From: Methanomassiliicoccales archaeon PtaU1.Bin124
GTDB lineage: Archaea; Thermoplasmatota; Thermoplasmata; Methanomassiliicoccales; UBA472
Direction of reading: 5' to 3'
Assembly (NCBI GenBank): GCA_002067865.1
Contig: MVRC01000015.1
Span: forward strand, 232,944-296,943
Length of the DNA: 64,000 nt
This document shows, piece after piece, positions 40,184 to 47,712 of this stretch. The position numbers and the translations under genes were made by a program. The notes below the pieces were generated by a model. It searched no databases. It was not told where the DNA came from and was given only the letters and a program-made list of their open reading frames with translations. Numbering within the stretch: position 1 is the first letter of the stretch; every line of letters starts with the position of its first letter.

Positions 40184-40558
40184 TCAGTTCTCGTCATCGC
40201 CGCTCGGGGCGCTTTCCTGACCCAAGGCCTTGGAGATCTGGTCCTGCATGACCTGGTACTTCTCGCGGAACATCTTCTCTTGGCGGTCCAGGGTCTTCAC
40301 GCGGATCTCGGTGGTCTCCTTGTCGTCCTCGATCTCCTTCAGCAGGGCGTCCTTGTCCTTGACGGCGATCATGAGGGAACCGACGTTCTTGTAGATCGGG
40401 GTTTCCGCACCGGCCTTCTTGAGCTCCTCGATCGTGACCTCGAGCTCCTTCAGCTGGGCCTCCATGCGGAACTTCTGCTGCAGCACGTTCTGCAACTGCT
40501 GCTGCAACTGCTGGAACTGGGCGATCTGGTTCTGTAACTTGGGGCTGATCTCATCCAT
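40184..40558 (-). CDS. pfdB: Prefoldin beta subunit
   Basis: Prefoldin holds unfolded proteins and hands them to the thermosome. The 124 residues form two long coiled coils (about 4-50 and 70-110) joined by the beta hairpin PIYKNVGSLMIAVKDKD, with Gln-rich heptads near the start. The frame also has an ATG at 40567; the one at 40558 is the better family start. It overlaps pcc1 by 8 nt. Confidence 0.93.
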   Translation of the reverse strand: MDEISPKLQNQIAQFQQLQQQLQNVLQQKFRMEAQLKELEVTIEELKKAGAETPIYKNVGSLMIAVKDKDALLKEIEDDKETTEIRVKTLDRQEKMFREKYQVMQDQISKALGQESAPSGDDEN

Positions 40559-40793
40559 GTCTGTCACCTATGGTATTGCTCATATCCTCGGCGATGACCA
40601 TCCATCGCAAATAGGAGTTCAGCGCAGCGCGCATGGCCGACAGGTCATTCGCCTCCACGCTGAGCACGACGTCCTGGCCGTCCTGGTCCACACGCACCTT
40701 GGTCCTCGGGATCTCCCGTCCCGCCTCGGGCGAGATGGAGGTGAGGATCGTAGCGGCGTTGGCCGTCTGGACCCTAAGGGTGGCCCGGAGCAT
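40551..40793 (-). CDS. pcc1: KEOPS complex subunit Pcc1
   Basis: Pcc1 is the dimerising subunit of the KEOPS complex that makes t6A37 in tRNA. The 80-residue protein shows the family pattern VRVDQDGQDVVLSVEANDLSAMRAALNSYLRWM, a KH-like small fold. It lies between rpoP and pfdB, its usual place in the archaeal exosome superoperon. Confidence 0.9.
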   Translation of the reverse strand: MLRATLRVQTANAATILTSISPEAGREIPRTKVRVDQDGQDVVLSVEANDLSAMRAALNSYLRWMVIAEDMSNTIGDRHG

Positions 40794-40799
40794 CTCTGC

Positions 40800-40940
40800 T
40801 CATCTGCCTTTAATGACCTTCTTAACGTTTGGCCGCTCTTTGTAGAAGATCTTAGAGCCGCAGTTCTCGCACTGCATGCCCACGGCATTGACGTTGTTGG
40901 AGCGGATGGGCTTGTCACAGCTGCCGCACTTATAGGTCGT
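40800..40940 (-). CDS. rpoP: RNA polymerase subunit P (Rpo12), no canonical start codon
   Basis: A zinc-ribbon subunit of archaeal RNA polymerase with CGSC and CENC cysteine pairs, a conserved SNNVNAVGMQC loop and a basic end KVIKGR. Family members begin two or three residues before YKCG. Here the in-frame codons at that place are ACG ACC TAT, and no ATG, GTG or TTG occurs until far upstream inside L37ae in a biologically unlikely frame. The GGGAGGGGTGGAG stretch just before ACG 40940 could act as a ribosome binding site, so translation may start at ACG or another near-cognate codon. The gene overlaps the 3' end of L37ae. Confidence 0.85.
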   Translation of the reverse strand, partial: TTYKCGSCDKPIRSNNVNAVGMQCENCGSKIFYKERPNVKKVIKGR

Positions 40941-41223
40941 TCTCCACCCCTCCCTTGCCAGTCCCCTTCTCCTTGACTGCCAGTTCCTTGGAGGTGATGC
41001 TCTTGACGGTCGGAGCGTAGGCCATCGCGGCGAACTTTGCGTCGCAGTGGCGGCACTCCCAGATGCCGGTGGCCTTGCGGCGCACTGACACGTGGTGGCA
41101 GGTCGGGCATTCATACTTGGCCTTCTCAATCTTCTCAATGTCACGGGTCAGCTTGCGGACTACGACACCGTATCTGGCACCCATACGTCCGGCGCTTCCC
41201 ATCTTTTCTGTTCCTTTTGCCAT
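40930..41223 (-). CDS. rpl37ae: Large ribosomal subunit protein eL43 (L37Ae)
   Basis: A 97-residue zinc-ribbon ribosomal protein. GSAGRMGARYGVVVRKLT at the N-terminus and CPTCHHVSVRRKATGIWECRHC-type cysteines (CPTC and CRHC) are the hallmarks. ATG 41223 follows GGTGATC; the longer frame to 41232 is not needed. Its end overlaps rpoP by 11 nt. Confidence 0.94.
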   Translation of the reverse strand: MAKGTEKMGSAGRMGARYGVVVRKLTRDIEKIEKAKYECPTCHHVSVRRKATGIWECRHCDAKFAAMAYAPTVKSITSKELAVKEKGTGKGGVENDL

Positions 41224-41228
41224 TATGA

Positions 41229-42002
41229 TCACCCTAGCAGTTTTCTCAGTTCCTTGCCTACCCTTTGCGACGTCTCCACGACGCCCTTGACCTGGTCGAT
41301 AGTCAGCGCGCCGATCAGGCCCTTTTGCATGGCCCTAAGGTCGCCGTTCTCGTCAGTCGTCACCGTCAGCCTTGCTGAGGCGACTTTTTCTTCGTCGAGA
41401 GTCGGGTCAAGTAATATAGAGTTTTCGATTTGCACGGCCGTACAGGAGATAGGCAGGCTGCGGATAGGCATCGGGAAGTCCTCACCCTTCTCATTGGCCT
41501 TCATCGGCACTACGGCGGACTTGAGGGCGGCCACTGCGCCCAGGAATGCGGCGTCGAACAGGTTGCCATCGTAGTCGAGGACATAGATGTCCACGAAGTT
41601 CATCCAGACCTCCTTTCCTTCTTCCATGCACAGCTTTTCCAGATCGATCATCTGGCTCTCGCGCAGGCCGCGGTCGACCACACGCGCCAGCTCGATGGAG
41701 TTCTCATCTGGCGGTCCAGCCTCGAAGCTGGGGGAGCCCATGGGGATGAGCTCGGCGTTAGTGGATAGAACGCCCTTGTTGGGTGTGTCGGCGAACGGGG
41801 TGCCGACGATCATCTTCACACCGACCAGTACGTCGGTGTTGCCGATGCGCACCCTGGCGGACCCCTCGGCGCTCTCGATGTAGTTCGTCTCGATGGAGAT
41901 CGGACGGAACTCATCCCAGGCACGCCCATCCAGGCGCCTTCCCTTGGAGATGAGCTTCTGGATGTGGTCGCGCTTTATCTCGGATACTACGGACCTTGCC
42001 AT
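41229..42002 (-). CDS. rrp42: Exosome core subunit Rrp42
   Basis: The inactive RNase-PH-fold subunit that builds the hexameric exosome ring with Rrp41. The 257 residues start SVVSEIKRDHIQKLISKGRRLDGR and contain LSTNAELIPMGSPSFEAGPP and CMEEGKEVWMNFVDIYVLDYDG, typical of Rrp42. It lacks the phosphate-binding/catalytic residues of Rrp41. It lies 2 nt behind rrp41. Confidence 0.95.
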   Translation of the reverse strand: MARSVVSEIKRDHIQKLISKGRRLDGRAWDEFRPISIETNYIESAEGSARVRIGNTDVLVGVKMIVGTPFADTPNKGVLSTNAELIPMGSPSFEAGPPDENSIELARVVDRGLRESQMIDLEKLCMEEGKEVWMNFVDIYVLDYDGNLFDAAFLGAVAALKSAVVPMKANEKGEDFPMPIRSLPISCTAVQIENSILLDPTLDEEKVASARLTVTTDENGDLRAMQKGLIGALTIDQVKGVVETSQRVGKELRKLLG

Positions 42003-42004
42003 GT

Positions 42005-42772
42005 TCAGGCCTCCTGGTTCTGGGTCTCGGCCTCGGCCGGCGCTTCCTCGTTTTCGACCTTGTAGCGGCGCCTGAGAGCGTCCTTCTGCTTCTCATACAC
42101 GACCTCGCAGGCCTTTGTGCCCAGTTCCAATGCATGCTGGAACTCGTCATAGGTGAGGTGGCCGTCCATCTGTAGCAACAGGACCTCGCCGGTGCGCGGG
42201 ATCATGGCCATGGGGACGTCCGCCTGACCGAAGTTGTCCTCCTCCTTGTTCAGGTCGAGGACCACCTGATCGTTCACCTTGCCAACGGCGATGGCAGGGA
42301 CCAGGTCCTTCATCGGTATGCCGGCATCTGCCAGCGCGACCGAGGCGGCGGTGAGGCCAGCACAGCGGGTGCCTGCGTTCGCCTGGAGGACCTCGATGAA
42401 CACGTCGATGGATGTACGGGGATAGTTCTCTGTGAACACCACATACTCCATCGCTTCGGAGATGATCTTGGAGATCTCCACGGACCGGCGGTCGGGGCCG
42501 GGCCTCTTCCTGTCCGAGACAGAGAAGGAGATCATGTTGTACTTGACCTGGACGATCGCCTTGGCCGGGTTCTGCATGTGCCTGGGGTGGCACTCCCTAG
42601 GGCCGTAGACGGCTGCCAGTACCTTGTTCTTACCTATCTCGACGTATGCGGAGCCGTCGGCGTTCTTCAACACGCCGGCCTCGATCTTGATGTTACGAAG
42701 CTCATCCACCTTTCTTCCGTCGATCCTAATTCCGTTGTCGTCGATCAGTTTGACGTTGCTGTTTCCACCCAT
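42005..42772 (-). CDS. rrp41: Exosome catalytic subunit Rrp41
   Basis: A phosphorolytic 3'-5' RNase of the archaeal exosome. [21 protein letters not shown] opens the RNase PH domain, [16 protein letters not shown] is the RNA-binding arginine loop, and [22 protein letters not shown] contains the phosphate-binding Gly-Thr-Arg. An acidic tail follows at the C-terminus. At 255 residues it has typical length. Rrp4 and Rrp42 flank it. Confidence 0.96.
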   Translation of the reverse strand: MGGNSNVKLIDDNGIRIDGRKVDELRNIKIEAGVLKNADGSAYVEIGKNKVLAAVYGPRECHPRHMQNPAKAIVQVKYNMISFSVSDRKRPGPDRRSVEISKIISEAMEYVVFTENYPRTSIDVFIEVLQANAGTRCAGLTAASVALADAGIPMKDLVPAIAVGKVNDQVVLDLNKEEDNFGQADVPMAMIPRTGEVLLLQMDGHLTYDEFQHALELGTKACEVVYEKQKDALRRRYKVENEEAPAEAETQNQEA

Positions 42773-42783
42773 GTGATCACCTT

Positions 42784-43494
42784 TTAATTTGTACCTTCCG
42801 CCTGGGGCTCGCTCTTCGGCATGGCCGTGTCCAGGTATTCCTTCACCTTCTCGGTCAGGTGCGACATCTGCGCACCCTCCTCGATCATGCGGATGGCCCT
42901 GATGGCCACCATCATGTTGTCTATGTCACCGTCGAGCCAGATGCGACCGTTCTGCCCGATGAAGATACGGCAGTTGGTATGGTTCTTGATCATCTGGATC
43001 ATGGAGCCGCCTTTTCCGATCACGCGCGGCACCTTGCTGTGGGAGATCTCGATGACCTGGCCTCCCTGCAGCTTGCGCAGTCCCTGCTCCTTCATCGTCA
43101 CCTGGACGCGCTTCGTTTCGTCGACCATCAGGACCTTGGCCATGATGGTGTCTCCCACGTTGAGGAATCGGGAAGTGTCCCCGAACTCCACCTTCCATGG
43201 CACCTCAGTGACGTGCAGGGGCGCCGGATACGGGGAATTGATGTCGATAAGCCAGTTGGATGGACCGATGTCCTCCACCTTGCCGATGACCATGTCGCCT
43301 TGGATGGGGATGTAGCGCCCACCCAGCGGTATCACGTTGACGAAGTTCGATTTCACGCTTTTTATGCCCAGCTGAGCCGCGTACACCTTGCCATCAACGG
43401 CATAGGCACCGCTCCCGGGCTTTAATCTACCAGAGTCGAGGAGGTCGCCGGGCAGGACGACCTCACGGGACGGTCTCACATTCTCGTTGTTCAT
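42784..43494 (-). CDS. rrp4: Exosome RNA-binding subunit Rrp4
   Basis: The cap subunit that feeds RNA into the exosome ring. An N-terminal domain with [18 protein letters not shown] is followed by an S1 domain ([13 protein letters not shown]) and a KH domain ([20 protein letters not shown] loop). The 236 residues begin at ATG 43494; the frame is open to 43518. A T/A-rich stretch upstream (TTAAAAAC on the minus strand near 43535) may be an internal promoter separating it from SBDS. Confidence 0.95.
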   Translation of the reverse strand: MNNENVRPSREVVLPGDLLDSGRLKPGSGAYAVDGKVYAAQLGIKSVKSNFVNVIPLGGRYIPIQGDMVIGKVEDIGPSNWLIDINSPYPAPLHVTEVPWKVEFGDTSRFLNVGDTIMAKVLMVDETKRVQVTMKEQGLRKLQGGQVIEISHSKVPRVIGKGGSMIQMIKNHTNCRIFIGQNGRIWLDGDIDNMMVAIRAIRMIEEGAQMSHLTEKVKEYLDTAMPKSEPQAEGTN

Positions 43495-43552
43495 AGAAAC
43501 ACCATTCTCTTGCCGCATGTGAAAAAGTTGTTTTTAATTATCTCTGCGACTG

Positions 43553-44248
43553 TCATTTTACCTGCTTAAACTCGGCATTGCCGTGGGTCTTATGGTTGAT
43601 GCGGTCGAAGAATTCGTCACGCATCCCTGCTGGCATCTCAACGACGCCGATCCAGGAACCATCTTTCAGCCATTCGTCCTTGAGGATCTTGCCGAAATGG
43701 ACCACCTCATCGTAGCATTTTCCGTAGTCATCGGCAGTGAGCTTGACAGCCATCTTGATCTTGTCGAACCTGATTGGGATGATGGGGCGGAGCTTGTCAA
43801 GCACATCTTTTACCTGCATCTCCACCGGTTTGAACGGGTCGATATGTACCTTCGCCTCTTCCATGGCCGTCTCGATGCGCGCTGGGGTATGAGGGCCCCC
43901 GGTCTGCGGGTTCAACGCGTTCCTGGCGATCTCGGCGACGATGCGCTTCCTCTTGGCCTCCAGCATCTCCTTGCGCTGCTGCGCCGTCAGCTGGACCTCG
44001 CCCTTGAGGATGATCTGCTTCGCGACCTCGATGACCTCGGTGGTGCCGAAGACCTCCTTGATCTTCTCCTCCGACGCCTTGGTCCCCTTGTGGGCGTTCT
44101 TGAAGATCTCATCGATGACCATGTTGTCGAAGAGATTGACCTCCTTCCCTTCGCGCAACTGGTTGACTACCTTCGGATCGATGAGAATCTCGAACGTCTC
44201 CCCATGGGATTCGAGCCTTGCGACGATCGCGTCTTCGATATCGACCAT
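43553..44248 (-). CDS. Ribosome maturation protein SBDS homolog
   Basis: SBDS family proteins release aIF6 from 50S subunits in late ribosome assembly. The FYSH domain has the features [25 protein letters not shown] and [18 protein letters not shown]; the middle helical domain carries [29 protein letters not shown] sequence and [10 protein letters not shown]; a ferredoxin-like C-terminal domain completes 231 residues. It lies between psmA and rrp4, its conserved archaeal position. Confidence 0.95.
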   Translation of the reverse strand: MVDIEDAIVARLESHGETFEILIDPKVVNQLREGKEVNLFDNMVIDEIFKNAHKGTKASEEKIKEVFGTTEVIEVAKQIILKGEVQLTAQQRKEMLEAKRKRIVAEIARNALNPQTGGPHTPARIETAMEEAKVHIDPFKPVEMQVKDVLDKLRPIIPIRFDKIKMAVKLTADDYGKCYDEVVHFGKILKDEWLKDGSWIGVVEMPAGMRDEFFDRINHKTHGNAEFKQVK

Positions 44249-44259
44249 CTGGACCCCGT

Positions 44260-44979
44260 TCAGGAGTTGGCCTTGCCGATATAGGCTTCGACCTCGCTCT
44301 CGGTCAGGCGCCTGAAGCTCTCTCCCCTCTTGACCAGGCCGATCTCGACCGCCTTGGGGTTGAGCTTCTCTTCCTCAGTGGCCTTCTTGAGCGCCTTCAG
44401 TCCAAGGATGACCGCGTCATCCTGGGCCATGCCCTCCTGGTACTGCTCCTCGAAGACCTCCATGACCATGTTGCGGCCCGCACCGATGCTGCCCGCCTTG
44501 TATGAGACGAGCGCACCGCTCGGGTCGGTCTCGAACAGATGCTCACCCAGGTCGTCGACTCCTGCGACCAGCAGCGCCGTGCCGAATGGCCTGACGCCCC
44601 CGTACTGGGTATAGTTCTGTTTGTAGTCACAGATACGCTTGACCAGGTCCTCGACGCCCATGTTCTCGTCGTAGGTGATCTTGTTGATCTGGGCGATGAC
44701 CCTGGCCTGATCGACCAATATGCGCGCATCGGCCACCAGTCCCGAGGTGGCACATCCGATATGACCGTCTATCTGGAATATCTTCTCGATGGATTTCGGT
44801 TCCATTAGTCTGCTCGCGATGCGCTTGTCGACGATCAGCACAACGCCGTCCTTGAACTTCAGGCCGACCGTTGTAGTGCCGCGCTTTACCGCTTCACGAG
44901 CGTATTCAACCTGGAACAACCTTCCATCTGGCGAGAAAACCGTGATGGCCCTGTCGTAGGCCATTTGTCCTGGCTGCAT
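44260..44979 (-). CDS. psmA: Proteasome subunit alpha
   Basis: The structural alpha ring of the 20S proteasome. The 239 residues start with the alpha signature [28 protein letters not shown], lack a propeptide and active-site Thr, and carry the C-terminal [11 protein letters not shown] helix. The beta subunit is not in this window. A TATA box at 45025-45039 lies upstream, so psmA opens the exosome superoperon transcript. Confidence 0.96.
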   Translation of the reverse strand: MQPGQMAYDRAITVFSPDGRLFQVEYAREAVKRGTTTVGLKFKDGVVLIVDKRIASRLMEPKSIEKIFQIDGHIGCATSGLVADARILVDQARVIAQINKITYDENMGVEDLVKRICDYKQNYTQYGGVRPFGTALLVAGVDDLGEHLFETDPSGALVSYKAGSIGAGRNMVMEVFEEQYQEGMAQDDAVILGLKALKKATEEEKLNPKAVEIGLVKRGESFRRLTESEVEAYIGKANS

Positions 44980-45024
44980 CTAATCACTCCTTCCGCTAAA
45001 CGAACCACCTTAAGAATCGAAGCA

Positions 45025-45039
45025 CTATATATTTATTAG
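45025..45039 (-). promoter_or_regulatory. TATA box of the psmA-exosome superoperon
   Basis: The minus strand reads CTAATAAATATATAG, about 50 nt before the psmA start codon. Confidence 0.55.
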
Positions 45040-45076
45040 CTAGGACAAACGGCGGTCTGTAGGAATACTGGATGGG

Positions 45077-45403
45077 CTACGGAGCTCCCCCTTCTCGAGG
45101 TCTTTTCTGAAGTTGATCAGGGAAATACCTCTCCCTTAGCGTCCGTAGCGTTCCCGACGTGCACAATGTTACGAACGGTCTACCGGGGGAATTAATGGCG
45201 GCGATGGCCATAGCAGCCTCCTTCAGAGAGCAGCGAACGATGCCTCGCCTACCATCGAATTGGATCAGCTTGATCGAGCGAGCCCCTCCGTGGGATGCGG
45301 CGTTGACGACGTTCAGCAGCATATCCTCGTGTGGCAGCGCGGTGCCATCGGCTGTCTGGAAGTAGATGTACCGCCGCCGCCCCCGCTTTTCCTTGACCGT
45401 CAT
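45077..45403 (-). CDS. rnp2: RNase P protein component 2 (Pop5/Rnp2)
   Basis: A subunit of archaeal RNase P that partners with Rpp30. The 108-residue protein shows RRRYIYFQTADGTALPHEDM, ARSIKLIQFDGRRGIVRC and the late SGTLRTLRERYF, matching Pop5. Rpp30 (rnp3), which often precedes pop5 in this locus, is absent; ftsZ takes its place 7 nt upstream. ATG 45403 is the family start. Confidence 0.85.
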   Translation of the reverse strand: MTVKEKRGRRRYIYFQTADGTALPHEDMLLNVVNAASHGGARSIKLIQFDGRRGIVRCSLKEAAMAIAAINSPGRPFVTLCTSGTLRTLRERYFPDQLQKRPREGGAP

Positions 45404-45410
45404 GCCGTAC

Positions 45411-46433
45411 TCATTTGGACCTGGGCTGCGGCCTGGCCTCTGCCGGCGTGGCCAGCACACCGGACTTTACGCCGGTGATGACAACCAGCACGCGCACCCT
45501 GCCCTGGGACTCTGGGTCCACACTGCATCCCCAGATGATCCTGGCCCTGGGGTTCACCCTAGCGCTGACCATCTCGGCCGCCTTCTCCGCCTCGGTTACG
45601 GTCATGTCATTGCCGCCGATGACCCTGACCAGCGCTCCCTTCGCCTCGCGCAGGTCGACCTCGCCCAGCATGGGGGATGAGATGGCCTCGTTGACCGCCT
45701 TCTCCATGCGCTCCTCATCGGAGTCGCTCTCGCCCAGGCCGATCATGGCCAGCCCTGCGTTCTTGGTGATCGTCATGATGTCGTTGAAGTCTACATTGAC
45801 AAGCCCTGGCTTGGTGAGGACCTCGGTGATCCCCTTGATGGCCTGCATCAGCACCTCATCGGCCACCTTGAAGGCCGCCTCGATCGGCAGCTTGGGAACG
45901 AGCTCCAGCAACTTCTCGTTCTGAACTACGATGGTGGTATCGCATTGGTCCTGCAGCTTCTTCAGGCCCTTCATGGCGTTCTCCATTCGGAGACGGCCCT
46001 CGGCCTTGAACGGTAGGGTCACAACACCGATGACCAGCCCGCCATACCTCTTGGCCAGTTCAGCGACCACAGGGGCAGAACCGGTACCGGTGCCGCCACC
46101 CATGCCTGCGGTGACGAATACGATGTTCGCCCCTTCCAGGAACCGCCTCATCTCAGGTTCCGATTCCTCTGCGGCACGCGCCCCGACCTCTGGTATTGCA
46201 CCAGCCCCAAGGCCTTTCGTGGTTCCTTTTCCCAGCAGCACCTTGTTCGGGGCCTGGATCGACAAAAGATGGCGGGCATCGCTGTTGCACGCCACGATAG
46301 TAGCACCGGTCACGCCCGCCTGGCTCAACCGGCGGATGGTGTTAGAACCACCACCCCCGCAGCCGATGATCGAGATCTTGATCCGCAGGGATTGGACGAG
46401 CTTAAGCAACTCCTCGTCGTCCTCGCTCATCAT
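45411..46433 (-). CDS. ftsZ: Cell division GTPase FtsZ
   Basis: A tubulin-like GTPase forming the division ring. ISIIGCGGGGSNTIRRL is the nucleotide-binding start, GMGGGTGTGSAPVVAELA is the tubulin signature, and NVDFNDIMTITKNAGLAMIGLG lies in the T7 region. The C-terminal tail is short and lacks a clear bacterial-type FtsA-binding peptide. The frame runs to a GTG at 46493, but the TATA box at 46506-46514 puts the transcript start near 46485, so ATG 46433 (or 46430) is preferred. Rnp2 follows in the same transcript. Confidence 0.93.
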   Translation of the reverse strand: MMSEDDEELLKLVQSLRIKISIIGCGGGGSNTIRRLSQAGVTGATIVACNSDARHLLSIQAPNKVLLGKGTTKGLGAGAIPEVGARAAEESEPEMRRFLEGANIVFVTAGMGGGTGTGSAPVVAELAKRYGGLVIGVVTLPFKAEGRLRMENAMKGLKKLQDQCDTTIVVQNEKLLELVPKLPIEAAFKVADEVLMQAIKGITEVLTKPGLVNVDFNDIMTITKNAGLAMIGLGESDSDEERMEKAVNEAISSPMLGEVDLREAKGALVRVIGGNDMTVTEAEKAAEMVSARVNPRARIIWGCSVDPESQGRVRVLVVITGVKSGVLATPAEARPQPRSK

Positions 46434-46505
46434 CGTCGGGCTGTCTCTCGGCTGTTCCTCTATTCCATTATCACTGTAAGGTTTCAAGTGCACCCATCCT
46501 GAGTT

Positions 46506-46514
46506 CTATATAAG
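46506..46514 (-). promoter_or_regulatory. TATA box of ftsZ-rnp2
   Basis: The minus strand reads CTTATATAG, with transcription expected near 46485. Confidence 0.55.
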
Positions 46515-46570
46515 GAATTGCATATTTATCTATTATTATCTGGGGTGTGCGTAAAAAAGAATCCCTTCCA

Positions 46571-47293
46571 TCAGATCGTTTCGATCTGACAGCCGCAATG
46601 ACCACAGGAAGCGTCCTCGGCCCCCAACTCACCACCACATTCGGGACAGCGCTCTCCCAGGAAAGCGCCACATTCGCAGGCCCCTTCCACGGCATCGAAA
46701 TTTCTGTTACAGGACGGGCATCTGACTATCTCGCAGTCCCGGAATATCTCCCCGCAGCTCTCGCATATCATCCGTTCTAGCGAGACCCGGCCTCCGCATT
46801 CGGGGCAGAGGAAACTATCGTTCTCCCTGACGAAAATGGCCCCGCAACGGCACTCCAGGTCGAAGATCGATACCATCTCGTCGCAGGACGGGCAGCGGAC
46901 CTTCTTGGAATAGGGGGACGAGGAAATGTCGCCGTTGCTCAATGTGATGTCCTTTATGGTCTCCGCGGTCCAGGGCTTGTTGCACATCGGGCAGAAGCCA
47001 AGGCGGGTGAGACAGGAAACATGGTACATCTCGCCGCAGCTGCATTTGGCATACTGCAGGCCGATCTTGATGTACCCCTGGCACATGACGCATTTGAGAT
47101 TGCGGACGGTCGGCCCTCCGGAGACGACCACTGGTTTCTTCAGGTGAGTATGACCGCCGTCCGAACTCGATGCCGAGAACCCTGTCAACCTCAGTGCCTT
47201 CAAGCCCTGCTTCAATCTCTCTCTGAACGATCTCTGCAGGGTCGAGAGCTCTCTTTGCATGTTGACATGGGCCTTTTCGGACAATCGGTTCAC
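46571..47293 (-). CDS. Multi-zinc-ribbon protein with a RING/PHD-like C4HC3 cluster
   Basis: A 240-residue protein starting at GTG 47293, built of zinc modules after a helical N-terminus of about 50 residues. Residues 68-104 place Cys68, Cys71, Cys84, Cys86, His91, Cys94, Cys101 and Cys104 in a C4HC3 order, and the MYHVSCLTRLGFCPMC stretch looks like a RING finger. Further ribbons use CPSC (134), CRC (148), CPEC (163), CESC (177), CPSC (192), CEC (206), CPEC (216) and a terminal CGHCGC. At least four zinc ions are likely. The function is unknown; a protein-protein scaffold or an E3-like role is speculation. A TATA box lies near 47325. Confidence 0.75.
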   Translation of the reverse strand: MNRLSEKAHVNMQRELSTLQRSFRERLKQGLKALRLTGFSASSSDGGHTHLKKPVVVSGGPTVRNLKCVMCQGYIKIGLQYAKCSCGEMYHVSCLTRLGFCPMCNKPWTAETIKDITLSNGDISSSPYSKKVRCPSCDEMVSIFDLECRCGAIFVRENDSFLCPECGGRVSLERMICESCGEIFRDCEIVRCPSCNRNFDAVEGACECGAFLGERCPECGGELGAEDASCGHCGCQIETI

Positions 47294-47465
47294 ACTTCGC
47301 TAGGGACGCTGCCTACTGTTTATTGTATGATATATGTTGCCTCTTGATTCCCAAGAGTGAAAAAATCAGGTTTGTGGTTACAATGAGCCTCTTACTTCCG
47401 ATTGCTCAAAGTAAAATACCGAAAGACTCTTAAATAGCAGGTGATAACGAAGCATCGTATGTTTG

Positions 47466-47488
47466 ATTCATCAAGGCATATGATGAAT
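47466..47488 (+). promoter_or_regulatory. Hairpin 1 in the hdrA upstream region
   Basis: ATTCATCA and TGATGAAT form an 8-bp perfect stem with a 7-nt loop. It begins about 30 nt behind the TATA-like box at 47429. Confidence 0.45.
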
Positions 47489-47500
47489 TTCAAAACGTTG

Positions 47501-47520
47501 AAATACGGACCCCCGTATTT
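47501..47520 (+). promoter_or_regulatory. Hairpin 2 in the hdrA upstream region
   Basis: AAATACGG and CCGTATTT form an 8-bp perfect stem with an ACCC tetraloop, 12 nt behind hairpin 1. Confidence 0.45.
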
Positions 47521-47675
47521 TGGGAAAACCACAACCATAACTGGTCAGAACGCTAAGAAACATACGAAAAACGCGTTTGTGTGGACGGTTAAAAGGGGAG
47601 ATATGACGCGAAAGCGTTGTAATATGGCGTTTAGGCCCGGGAGGGGAAACGCACCGTCCATCTTTCGATTAGTGT

Positions 47676-47685
47676 GAATAAATAG
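47676..47685 (+). promoter_or_regulatory. Proximal TATA box and RBS of hdrA-mvhDGA
   Basis: GAATAAATAG lies 28-37 nt before ATG 47713. A strong GGAGGAG ribosome binding site is at 47701-47707. Confidence 0.5.
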
Positions 47686-47712
47686 ACTAGGAAGAAGGTA
47701 GGAGGAGCAACG

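Larger units (their letters stand above)
47294..47712. other. 419-nt intergenic region upstream of hdrA
   Basis: The left part holds the minus-strand promoter of the zinc protein (ATAATAAACAG-like sequence near 47320-47335). From 47429 two plus-strand TATA-like boxes with the same TAAATAG core occur, at 47429-47437 and 47676-47685. Between them lie two clean hairpins (47466-47488 and 47501-47520). A 78-codon ORF from 47441 has no family resemblance and is probably not a gene. The region may encode a small structured RNA or a long hdrA leader. Confidence 0.55.

Noticed and set aside
47481..47488. TGATGA at 47481 as the C box of a C/D guide RNA
   Set aside because: No matching D box (CTGA) or D'/C' pair is present at the required spacing.
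47441..47677. A 78-codon plus-strand ORF upstream of hdrA
   Set aside because: It spans two hairpins and the proximal hdrA promoter, has unusual codon use and no family resemblance. A leader or small RNA explains the region better.
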